Shown: positions 1-5,782 of the stretch, piece by piece
Numbering within the stretch: the stretch's first letter is position 1
Layout of the letters: each line of letters opens with the position of its first letter
Source of the DNA: an uncultured Bacteroidales bacterium
GTDB lineage: Bacteria; Bacteroidota; Bacteroidia; Bacteroidales; Paludibacteraceae
DNA: 7,202 bases
Assembly: GCA_945949375.1 (NCBI GenBank)
Contig: CAMFEN010000051.1
Coordinates: 1 to 7,202 of the forward strand
Direction: 5' to 3'
The notes under the pieces: model-generated
Database searches by the model: none
What the model saw: the letters and a program-made list of their open reading frames with translations, nothing else
What the model was told of the DNA's origin: nothing
Translations under genes and position numbers: made by a program

Positions 1-1
1 C

Positions 2-1069
2 CGATACACCCCTGATAACAGCACACTACTATCCGCCGTTCCTACCAGCCCAAATAACTTTACACGAACCGAAGGGGCAATGATTGATGACCAAGGAAAC
101 CTTTGGGTGCTTAATACAAGTAACTCTGAATCACCAATTAATGTTATGCAACCTAATGGTCTGTGGACAGGAATCCCTATGCGCGTAAATGGTAGCAATA
201 TCACGCTTTGGACACCTTGGGAGATTACTATGGATCAACGAGATCACCGATATAAATGGATTGTTGATCAACGCTATGATCCTGCTGTTTACTTATTCTA
301 CGACAACGGAACGCCCACCTACAACTCAGATGACCGATGTGTGAAACGCAAAGAGTTCTACGACCAAGATAATATACAGTTGATGCCTGCAAGTATCTAT
401 TGTCTTGTGCAGGACAAAAACAATGATATCTGGATTGGTACACCCGCCGGCATTATCATCATCCCGTCTACTGTTGATTTCTTCACCAGTAATGAATGCT
501 ATCGAGTAAAGATTCCGCGCAATGACGGCACCAATCTTGCAGATTATCTTTTAGGCACAGAGCAAGTAAATTGTATCGCCGTGGACGGAGCTAATCGAAA
601 ATGGATTGGTACTGCCAACTCTGGTCTATACCTCATGTCAGAAGACGGACTAACCACAGAGGCACATTTCACCACTGATAACTCACTTTTACCTTCCAAC
701 AATATCCTCTCTATAGCTATCCATCCTGTTAACGGAGAAGTGTTTATAGGCACAGGCGAGGGCATCGCCTCTTATCGAAGCGATGCGTCCGAAGGACAAG
801 ACGATTATTCACAAGCATACGCATTCCCGAATCCTGTACGACCCGATTATGCAGGCTCTATCGCTATAACCGGCTTAATGGAAAATAGCGTGGTGAATAT
901 CGTAGATGAAGGCGGAAACCTCATCTGCAAGACACGCAGCAATGGCGGCACGGCGGTTTGGGACGGAAAAAATCAACAAGGACAAAAAGCAAGTAGCGGC
1001 ATCTATACGGCACTATGCAACGCTTCAGACGGCAGTCACACTGTGGTGAAAATAATGATAATGAAATAG
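2..1069 (+). CDS. porZ: PorZ-like type IX secretion protein, C-terminal part (5' end cut by window)
   Basis: The frame is open from base 2, so the ATG at position 80 is internal and the gene begins outside the window; 355 residues are visible. The visible part has two regions. The first is a run of beta-propeller strands of the 'two-component regulator propeller' type, seen as repeated D-x-x-G/N-x-x-W-I/V-G-T blocks such as DDQGNLWVLNTS, NNDIWIGTPAGI and ANRKWIGTANSGLYL. The second, over about the last 85 residues, is an Ig-like domain that starts with YAFPNPVRP and contains GGTAVWDGKNQQGQ and SSGIYTAL. That pairing is the layout of PorZ, a surface protein of the type IX secretion system which works with the PorU sortase in attaching anionic LPS to secreted cargo. 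PorZ is usually near 770-800 residues, so roughly half is missing here. An ordinary sensor propeller protein with a T9SS sorting domain is the main alternative, but the wording of the C-terminal domain favours PorZ. The gene ends 32 bases before the next start. Confidence 0.82.
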   Translation, partial: RYTPDNSTLLSAVPTSPNNFTRTEGAMIDDQGNLWVLNTSNSESPINVMQPNGLWTGIPMRVNGSNITLWTPWEITMDQRDHRYKWIVDQRYDPAVYLFYDNGTPTYNSDDRCVKRKEFYDQDNIQLMPASIYCLVQDKNNDIWIGTPAGIIIIPSTVDFFTSNECYRVKIPRNDGTNLADYLLGTEQVNCIAVDGANRKWIGTANSGLYLMSEDGLTTEAHFTTDNSLLPSNNILSIAIHPVNGEVFIGTGEGIASYRSDASEGQDDYSQAYAFPNPVRPDYAGSIAITGLMENSVVNIVDEGGNLICKTRSNGGTAVWDGKNQQGQKASSGIYTALCNASDGSHTVVKIMIMK

Positions 1070-1101
1070 ACCATTTTCTTTATCACCCATCCCAAAACAC
1101 T

Positions 1102-1524
1102 ATGCGCGGTATCACTTGCTCTACACCTCTCGGATGCCTAATCATCCCGCTTTCATCGGACTTTTCTAACCAACTACAAACCGAAATATCCGACTATTTC
1201 CACGGCACACGATACACCTTCTCCTCCAACCTCTTACAGGCGGCGGAGGAGGTCGTTTTCTCCATCGGCACGCCCTTTCAACAATCGGTATGGCGAGTGC
1301 TTATGCAGATACCTTATGCCGCTACCATCACCTACTCTGATTTGGCGCAACGCATAGGCAATCCCCGCGCCACACGTGCGGTAGCTGCTGCCTGCAGAGC
1401 CAACCCTTTCCCTATCTTGATTCCATGCCACAGAGTGGTGGCGAAAAATGACATTGGGGGTTTTGCCCTCGGCATCCCCGCCAAACAACTCCTCCTCCGT
1501 CTCGAATCCGCTCACAGCAGATAA
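1102..1524 (+). CDS. ogt: Methylated-DNA--protein-cysteine methyltransferase (MGMT/Ogt family)
   Basis: This 140-residue protein is a suicide repair enzyme that moves an alkyl group from O6-alkylguanine in DNA to its own cysteine. The active-site motif IPCHRVV is intact, with the acceptor Cys at residue 109. Upstream of it lie the helix-turn-helix and arginine-finger region (TYSDLAQRIGNPRATRAVAAAC, about residues 77-98; Tyr78 and Arg92 are the expected nucleotide-flipping residues) and downstream GGFALG and the closing LLRLE helix. The N-terminal domain is short and there is no Ada regulatory domain, so this is a stand-alone repair enzyme. The start at 1102 was chosen because MRGITCSTPLG matches the usual N-terminal beta strand of the family; an in-frame ATG at 1015 would add 29 unrelated residues and overlap the end of porZ. 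No Shine-Dalgarno sequence is visible. The symbol is given by family; ogt and ada-type naming cannot be separated further. Confidence 0.9.
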   Translation: MRGITCSTPLGCLIIPLSSDFSNQLQTEISDYFHGTRYTFSSNLLQAAEEVVFSIGTPFQQSVWRVLMQIPYAATITYSDLAQRIGNPRATRAVAAACRANPFPILIPCHRVVAKNDIGGFALGIPAKQLLLRLESAHSR

Positions 1525-1664
1525 TACAACTCCACACCACACACACCGCACAGAGCCCCTACATAAGTCCATTTTTTAATCTCTTCGAGGGCGCAAAGCA
1601 AAGGAAGTTTCTGATAACTTTATTGCCAATTTGGGAAATATGCCCTACAAAATGGGCGCGCGTA

Positions 1665-1695
1665 TTGCACAATCCAAAAAAAAAGCGTAACTTTG
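1665..1695 (+). promoter_or_regulatory. Bacteroidota-type sigma-ABfr promoter for rodA
   Basis: The -7 element TAACTTTG at 1688-1695 matches the Bacteroidota consensus TAnnTTTG perfectly. A TTG at 1665-1667, preceded by A instead of the ideal T, sits 20 bases upstream and fits the -33 TTTG element. Transcription would start near 1700, giving a leader of about 25 bases before the rodA ATG at 1725. The leader includes a small inverted repeat, ATTGT-TTAT-ACAAT at 1703-1716, that could form a weak five-pair hairpin. The rest of the 200-base gap after the methyltransferase gene shows no gene and no clear terminator. Confidence 0.6.
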
Positions 1696-1724
1696 TGCCC
1701 AAATTGTTTATACAATAGGTTGCA

Positions 1725-2414
1725 ATGAGAGGTAGCAGAAATAGCAATGTGCTGCGGTTGGTCGATTGGTGGACAATAGGAATGTTCCTATTGCTCGTTT
1801 TGTTTGGATGGCTCAATATATATGGTGCCAGTTATACATTCGACCAAACCGGTATCTTCGATTTCAACCACCGCGCAGGCAAGCAATTTGTATGGATTCT
1901 CGGCTCGCTCGTCTTAGGAGGCATACTCCTTATGATAGACTACAAAACCTACGATGTACTCGCATATATCTTGTATGGTGCAATGCTCATCCTGCTGCTT
2001 ATCACGCCTTTACTTGCCCGCGATATCAAGGGCTCTCTCTCGTGGATTTCCATAGGTCCTGTCAGTCTTCAGCCCGCTGAGTTTGCTAAGTGCGTTACCG
2101 CGCTCGCCCTTGCAAAATATATGGGGCGATACGAGTACCAACTGCGCGGTTGGCGCGATCTCATTGTACCTTTTGCTTATCATCATGGTGCTACAGCGAG
2201 AGACCGGCTCCGCGTTGGTCTTTGGGGCATTCCTCTTGGTATTCTACCGGCAGGGCATGAGTGGATATGTGCTGTGGTGCTGCGTGGCGGCGATTACACT
2301 TTTTATTGTCAGTGTGCGCTTTGGAGCAACACCATTACCCATAGGAGCAGGCAGTGTGGGAATACTTACGTGTATGCTCCTGCTAACTGCGATTCTTCTT
2401 GGTTTCATCGATAG
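1725..2414 (+). CDS. rodA: RodA, N-terminal fragment (frameshifted)
   Basis: RodA is the SEDS-family peptidoglycan glycosyltransferase of the elongasome; it polymerises lipid II in the inner membrane together with the class B PBP2. This frame encodes 229 residues, but only the first 149 are RodA. They include three membrane helices (about residues 17-35, 54-71 and 78-97) and the conserved SEDS block SLSWISIGPVSLQPAEFAK at 104-122. After Pro149 (codon 2169-2171) the frame runs into about 80 residues that are polar, Arg/Cys-rich and unlike any SEDS protein. The true continuation is one frame over, starting at 2173. Removing one T from the run 2171-2174 joins the two parts as RDLIVPLLIIMVLQRETG and gives a 480-residue protein, a plausible length for RodA in this phylum. 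The start is well placed just behind the promoter. Whether the break is real or a sequence error cannot be told from the sequence. Confidence 0.85.
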   Translation: MRGSRNSNVLRLVDWWTIGMFLLLVLFGWLNIYGASYTFDQTGIFDFNHRAGKQFVWILGSLVLGGILLMIDYKTYDVLAYILYGAMLILLLITPLLARDIKGSLSWISIGPVSLQPAEFAKCVTALALAKYMGRYEYQLRGWRDLIVPFAYHHGATARDRLRVGLWGIPLGILPAGHEWICAVVLRGGDYTFYCQCALWSNTITHRSRQCGNTYVYAPANCDSSWFHR

Positions 2415-3168
2415 AGAAAGCCGATCCAAGTGGGAAATACTTATCGTATCGGCCGTCATTCTGTTACTCTACAGCATTGCCCTATTGCTCACAATATGGT
2501 TGCCCGTCAACTTTAACTACATTTCTGTAGCCGTAGCCACCCTTTGCACGCTCTATGCACTCGGCAAAGGAATATACTACCGCCGTCCGAAACTTATTTG
2601 GGTGGCGGTCTTTACGATTATCTGCATAGGCTACACCCATGCTTGCGACTTCGTCTTCACCAAAGTGCTGCAACCACACCAGCGCGCACGTATCGAGGTT
2701 TTGCTCGGTATGAAAGAAGACCCGATGGGGGCAGGATATAATGTGAATCAATCGAAGATTGCTATAGGTTCCGGCGGTTTCATCGGAAAGGGCTATCTAA
2801 ATGGCACGCAGACCAAACTGCAATATGTGCCGGAGCAGGACACCGACTTTATCTTCTGTACCGTAGGCGAAGAATGGGGGTTTGTGGGCTCTGTAGGCGT
2901 GCTGATAATCTATCTCTTTTTTATTCTGCGTATCATCAAGATAGGCGAGCGGCAGAAAGATAAGTTCAGTCAGATATATGCTTATTCTGTAGCAAGTATT
3001 TTCTTTTTTCATCTCACCATCAACGTCGGTATGGTGTTAGGTTTACTCCCTGTCATCGGTATTCCCCTACCCTTTTTTAGCTACGGCGGCAGTTCCCTTT
3101 GGGGCTTCACTATCCTTCTCTTCATCATGCTTCGACTCGACGCCGCACAAATGGAGAAACTGAATTGA
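2083..3168 (+). CDS. rodA: RodA, C-terminal fragment with catalytic loop (frameshifted)
   Basis: This frame carries the remaining 331 residues of RodA from about base 2173. The first 30 residues from the ATG at 2083 are out-of-frame translation of the upstream part and are not RodA, so 2083 is unlikely to be a real start. Recognisable blocks are VLQRETGSALVF (SEDS motif near the fourth helix), QPHQRARIEVLLG, GSGGFIGKGYLNGTQTKLQY, VPEQDTDFIFCTVGEEWGFVG and GLLPVIGIPLPFFSYGGSS. The Asp in TDFIF (residue 255 of this fragment, about 374 of the joined protein) corresponds to the Asp shown to be essential for polymerisation in other RodA proteins (Asp262 in E. coli). There are several further hydrophobic helices between the two halves (about residues 62-78, 92-108, 118-140 and 145-160), the long form usual in Bacteroidota. 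All catalytic signatures are present, so the gene would be functional apart from the frame break. Confidence 0.85.
   Translation: MLSALPRSPLQNIWGDTSTNCAVGAISLYLLLIIMVLQRETGSALVFGAFLLVFYRQGMSGYVLWCCVAAITLFIVSVRFGATPLPIGAGSVGILTCMLLLTAILLGFIDRESRSKWEILIVSAVILLLYSIALLLTIWLPVNFNYISVAVATLCTLYALGKGIYYRRPKLIWVAVFTIICIGYTHACDFVFTKVLQPHQRARIEVLLGMKEDPMGAGYNVNQSKIAIGSGGFIGKGYLNGTQTKLQYVPEQDTDFIFCTVGEEWGFVGSVGVLIIYLFFILRIIKIGERQKDKFSQIYAYSVASIFFFHLTINVGMVLGLLPVIGIPLPFFSYGGSSLWGFTILLFIMLRLDAAQMEKLN
2171..2174 (+). other. Frameshift site in rodA (four-T run)
   Basis: RodA homology leaves the first frame at codon 2169-2171 and resumes in the next frame at 2173-2175. The net shift is +1 base (equally -2). 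A T4 run lies exactly at the junction, and dropping one T restores a continuous SEDS protein. A longer deletion with the same frame effect is also possible, because the spacing between the RDL segment and VLQRETG may be slightly short; an alignment to intact homologues would settle this. Confidence 0.75.
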
Positions 3169-3210
3169 TAGTGCTTAATGGAAAGTTGTTAGTGTCCATA
3201 GCATGATAAC

Positions 3211-3224
3211 TCATAATTCATAAT
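3211..3224 (+). repeat. Tandem 7-mer TCATAAT x2 in the rodA-mnmG gap
   Basis: The 63-base gap between rodA and mnmG contains two head-to-tail copies of TCATAAT, followed by an AT-rich leader that runs into the mnmG ATG. No TAnnTTTG promoter and no terminator hairpin is visible here, so mnmG may be read from the rodA promoter or from a start signal I cannot recognise. The repeat is short and could be chance in AT-rich sequence. Confidence 0.35.
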
Positions 3225-3231
3225 TATACAC

Positions 3232-5106
3232 ATGGATTTCGTTTACGACGTCATAGTAGTGGGTGCCGGGCATGCCGGTTGCGAAGCGGCAAGTGCTGCC
3301 GCGCGATTGGGTAGCAAAACCCTGCTCATCACGATGGATATGAATAAGATTGGACAGATGAGTTGCAACCCAGCCGTCGGGGGCATCGCCAAGGGACAGA
3401 TAGTGCGCGAGATTGACGCACTTGGTGGACAGATGGGACAAATCACCGACCGCAGTGCTATCCAGTTTCGTATGCTCAATCGCAGCAAGGGACCCGCTAT
3501 GTGGAGCCCACGTAGCCAAAGCGACCGCAAACGCTTCATAGAAGAATGGATTGCTACGCTCTCATCGACGGAAAACCTACATATATGGCAAGATGTAGTG
3601 TGTGAATTATTGATTAAAAACAATACTGTCTGCGGCGTAAAAACCGCCCTCGGAATAGAGATGCAAGCCCGCGCCGTAGTGCTCACCAACGGCACTTTCC
3701 TAAATGGTTTGCTCCATTTCGGACGCACCCAGCTTGCCGGAGGACGCATCGCAGAACCTGCCTCTACGGGTATCACTGAGCAGCTGATTTCTCTCGGTTT
3801 CACCGCCGATAGAATGAAAACAGGCACCCCTGCCCGCGTGGATAAACGTAGCATCCATTTTGAGGAAATGATGGAGCAAAAGGGCGACACTGATTGGCAC
3901 CGTTTCTCCTATCTTGACACCGTCAGTCGAAGGCTCAAACAGATGAGTTGCTGGATTACCTACACCAATCCCACCACTCATGAAGTGTTGCGCAATGGAT
4001 TGGCAGATTCTCCCCTATTCAACGGACAAATAAAGAGCATTGGTCCCCGCTATTGCCCCAGCATTGAGACGAAGATTGTTACCTTTGCCGACAAAGATGC
4101 GCATCAACTCTTTTTGGAACCAGAGGGGGTGGATAGTAATGAGTACTACGTCAATGGCTTCTCTTCGAGCCTTCCTTGGCAGATACAATGGCAAGCATTG
4201 CGAACCGTGAAAGGGTTGGAGGATGTGGTGCTCTATCGCCCAGGATATGCTATTGAGTATGATTTCTTCGACCCTACCCAACTCAAACACACGCTGGAGA
4301 CGAAGAAAATTGCCAATCTCTTCTTTGCCGGACAAATCAATGGTACTACCGGTTATGAAGAGGCGGCAGGGCAAGGTATCGTGGCGGGTATCAATGCCCA
4401 TCAGAATGTACACGGAGGCAAACCCTTCACGATGGCACGAGACGAATCGTATATCGGTGTGCTGATTGACGACTTGGTAAACAAAGGAGTGGACGAACCC
4501 TATCGTATGTTCACTTCTCGAGCCGAGCACCGTATCTTGCTCCGGCAAGACAATGCCGACACGCGTCTTACCGAGCGTGCGTATCGATTAGGTTTGGCAG
4601 ACTCGTATCGCTACCAACTCTATACGGATAGGCATGACGCCATCGCTATGCTTACTGACTATCTGCAAGCCAACAGTGTGAAGCCGGCAGTGGTGAATAC
4701 CTATTTGGAGTCGGTAGGTGCTACCCCACTCCAGCAGACTACTAAACTAATTGATTTGGTGCTCCGCCCTCAAGTGAGGCTCGCAGATTTGTCAAACGTA
4801 GTGCCCGATTTGCAGGAAAAGATTGCTAATATCAAACGCGCAAGAGAAGAGGTGGTAGAAAGTACGGAAATAAATATCAAATACGAGGGCTATATCCGCC
4901 GCGAGCAGTTAGCAGCCGAGAAGCTGCAGCGATTAGACAGAATAGCCATTCCCGCTTCGTTTGACTACAATTCCCTGCAGTCACTTTCTACGGAAGCGAG
5001 ACAGAAACTATCCCGCATCCAACCTGCCACAATCGGCGAAGCAAGCCGCATTCCCGGAGTAAACCCCAACGATATTAGCGTACTATTAGTGCTTATGGGA
5101 AGATAA
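3232..5106 (+). CDS. mnmG: tRNA U34 carboxymethylaminomethyl-modifying enzyme, FAD subunit MnmG
   Basis: MnmG (GidA) works with the GTPase MnmE to place (carboxymethyl)aminomethyl groups on U34 of tRNAs that read two-fold degenerate codons, using FAD, NADH and a folate-bound carbon. The 624-residue protein is full length for the family. An N-terminal Rossmann motif binds FAD (VIVVGAGHAGCEAA, residues 7-20). The two family cysteines are present: Cys45 in MSCNPAVGG and Cys275 in GPRYCPSIE (E. coli Cys47 and Cys277). The signatures GPAMWSPRSQSDR (88-99) and INGTTGYEEAAGQGIVAG (369-386) are intact, as is MFTSRAEHRILLRQDNAD (426-443). The alpha-helical C-terminus ends with IGEASRIPGVNPNDISVLL, the region used for MnmE contact and tRNA binding in other species. 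The ATG at 3232 is directly followed by the FAD motif, so the start is well fixed; there is no Shine-Dalgarno sequence, as usual in this phylum. A parS site begins two bases after the stop. Confidence 0.97.
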   Translation: MDFVYDVIVVGAGHAGCEAASAAARLGSKTLLITMDMNKIGQMSCNPAVGGIAKGQIVREIDALGGQMGQITDRSAIQFRMLNRSKGPAMWSPRSQSDRKRFIEEWIATLSSTENLHIWQDVVCELLIKNNTVCGVKTALGIEMQARAVVLTNGTFLNGLLHFGRTQLAGGRIAEPASTGITEQLISLGFTADRMKTGTPARVDKRSIHFEEMMEQKGDTDWHRFSYLDTVSRRLKQMSCWITYTNPTTHEVLRNGLADSPLFNGQIKSIGPRYCPSIETKIVTFADKDAHQLFLEPEGVDSNEYYVNGFSSSLPWQIQWQALRTVKGLEDVVLYRPGYAIEYDFFDPTQLKHTLETKKIANLFFAGQINGTTGYEEAAGQGIVAGINAHQNVHGGKPFTMARDESYIGVLIDDLVNKGVDEPYRMFTSRAEHRILLRQDNADTRLTERAYRLGLADSYRYQLYTDRHDAIAMLTDYLQANSVKPAVVNTYLESVGATPLQQTTKLIDLVLRPQVRLADLSNVVPDLQEKIANIKRAREEVVESTEINIKYEGYIRREQLAAEKLQRLDRIAIPASFDYNSLQSLSTEARQKLSRIQPATIGEASRIPGVNPNDISVLLVLMGR

Positions 5107-5107
5107 A

Positions 5108-5123
5108 TGTTTCACGTGGAACA
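5108..5123. promoter_or_regulatory. parS: parS chromosome-partition site (ParB binding)
   Basis: The 16 bases TGTTTCACGTGGAACA are the exact reverse complement of TGTTCCACGTGAAACA, the classic Spo0J/ParB-binding parS sequence of B. subtilis and a match to the broad consensus TGTTNCACGTGAAACA. The inverted symmetry extends outward to 5104-5127 with only one mismatched pair, so even the mnmG stop codon lies in the palindrome. In most bacteria ParB binds such sites, spreads from them as a CTP-dependent clamp and brings the origin region to SMC/ParA. The match is seen directly; function as parS here is inferred, and no parA or parB is in the window. Confidence 0.85.
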
Positions 5124-5159
5124 TTTACATTAAAGAGCAGATTTGGTCTAAATAAGTAT

Positions 5160-5191
5160 TAACTATTTACTATTCAACCAATAACTATTTA
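5160..5191 (+). repeat. Direct repeat TAACTATTTA x2 ahead of apt
   Basis: Two perfect copies of TAACTATTTA lie at 5160-5169 and 5182-5191, offset by 22 bases, about two turns of the helix. The second copy ends three bases before the apt ATG. The arrangement could suit a dimeric regulator or simply reflect AT-rich leader sequence. No convincing TAnnTTTG promoter is visible in this 88-base gap; the TTTG at 5142-5145 lacks a partner element. Confidence 0.3.
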
Positions 5192-5194
5192 GAT

Positions 5195-5719
5195 ATGACA
5201 GCAGGAGAAGTAAAACTGCAAATTCGGAACATTCCTGATTTTCCGATGAAGGGTATTCAGTTCAAAGACATCACTACGGCGCTGCAACAGCCCGAGTGTC
5301 TGCGTTGGATGAGAGATGAGATGGTGAACTTGTACAAGGACAAGGGTATCACCAAGATTGTAGGTATTGAGTCGCGCGGGTTTATCATTGCGCCGGCAGT
5401 GGCTATGGAGTTGGGCGTGGGCTTTGTGCCTATCCGCAAACCAGGGAAGTTGCCCGCAGAGACCGTGGAGATTAGTTACCAAAAGGAGTATGGTGTGGAC
5501 ACCATTCAGATGCACAAAGACGCACTCTGCGCCGACGATGTGGTGCTTCTTCACGATGACCTCTTGGCTACGGGCGGTACTATGGCGGCAGCGATAGAGC
5601 TGGTGAAGAAGTTTGGCGTGAAGAAGGTGTATGTGAACTTCCTTATTGAACTCGATTTCCTAAACGGTCGCGAACTGCTGGAGAAAGGGGCAGAAGTGGA
5701 TTCTCTTATCCACATGTGA
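5195..5719 (+). CDS. apt: Adenine phosphoribosyltransferase
   Basis: Apt is the cytosolic purine-salvage enzyme that makes AMP from adenine and PRPP. The 174-residue length is normal for bacterial Apt. The N-terminus carries the family opening IRNIPDFPMKGIQFKDIT (residues 10-27), followed by GIESRGFIIAP (57-67) and FVPIRKPGKLPAET (77-90), which form the adenine pocket and flexible loop. The PRPP-binding loop is VLLHDDLLATGGTM (117-130), with the two acidic residues Asp121-Asp122 and the TGGT turn expected of type I phosphoribosyltransferases. The wording is very close to Bacteroides Apt. The start at 5195 gives MTAGEVKLQIRNIPDFP, the usual short lead-in. The stop TGA at 5717-5719 overlaps a GTG at 5716-5718, which is the probable start of uvrC. 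Confidence 0.96.
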   Translation: MTAGEVKLQIRNIPDFPMKGIQFKDITTALQQPECLRWMRDEMVNLYKDKGITKIVGIESRGFIIAPAVAMELGVGFVPIRKPGKLPAETVEISYQKEYGVDTIQMHKDALCADDVVLLHDDLLATGGTMAAAIELVKKFGVKKVYVNFLIELDFLNGRELLEKGAEVDSLIHM

Positions 5720-5782
5720 TTTTGGATAAGCGGTCGGCAGCATATTGCATCGCTCCTCCAGCGTATCCCGCAAAACCCGGGC
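5716..5782 (+). other. Disrupted 5' end of uvrC (GTGA overlap with apt, frame break)
   Basis: UvrC homology runs upstream of 5783, through a recognisable N-terminal stretch LLQRIPQNPG before VYQYF. In that frame, however, no ATG, GTG or TTG exists between the apt stop and 5783. A GTG at 5716-5718 overlaps the apt stop as GTGA, a common coupling arrangement, but it is one frame off. Removing one T from the run TTTT at 5720-5723 connects it to the UvrC frame and would give a start MIWISGRQHIASLLQRIPQ. An ATT start at 5744 is a weaker alternative. The cause (mutation, sequencing error or unusual initiation) is undecided. Confidence 0.6.

Noticed and set aside
1015..1101. An upstream ATG for the methyltransferase, adding 29 residues
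   Set aside because: The added residues are just porZ sequence in another frame and do not resemble the MGMT N-terminus; the ATG at 1102 fits the family.
1559..1816. An 85-codon frame on the minus strand between the methyltransferase gene and rodA
   Set aside because: It runs through the rodA promoter and the start of rodA, has no recognisable motif, and low-complexity content; it is treated as a chance frame.
3243..3890. A 215-codon frame on the minus strand within mnmG
   Set aside because: It lies wholly opposite well-conserved mnmG codons, is rich in Ser, Pro and Arg without a motif, and is a shadow of that gene.
5142..5170. A promoter for apt starting with TTTG at 5142-5145
   Set aside because: No TAnnTTTG element is found 19-21 bases downstream, so the call cannot be supported.
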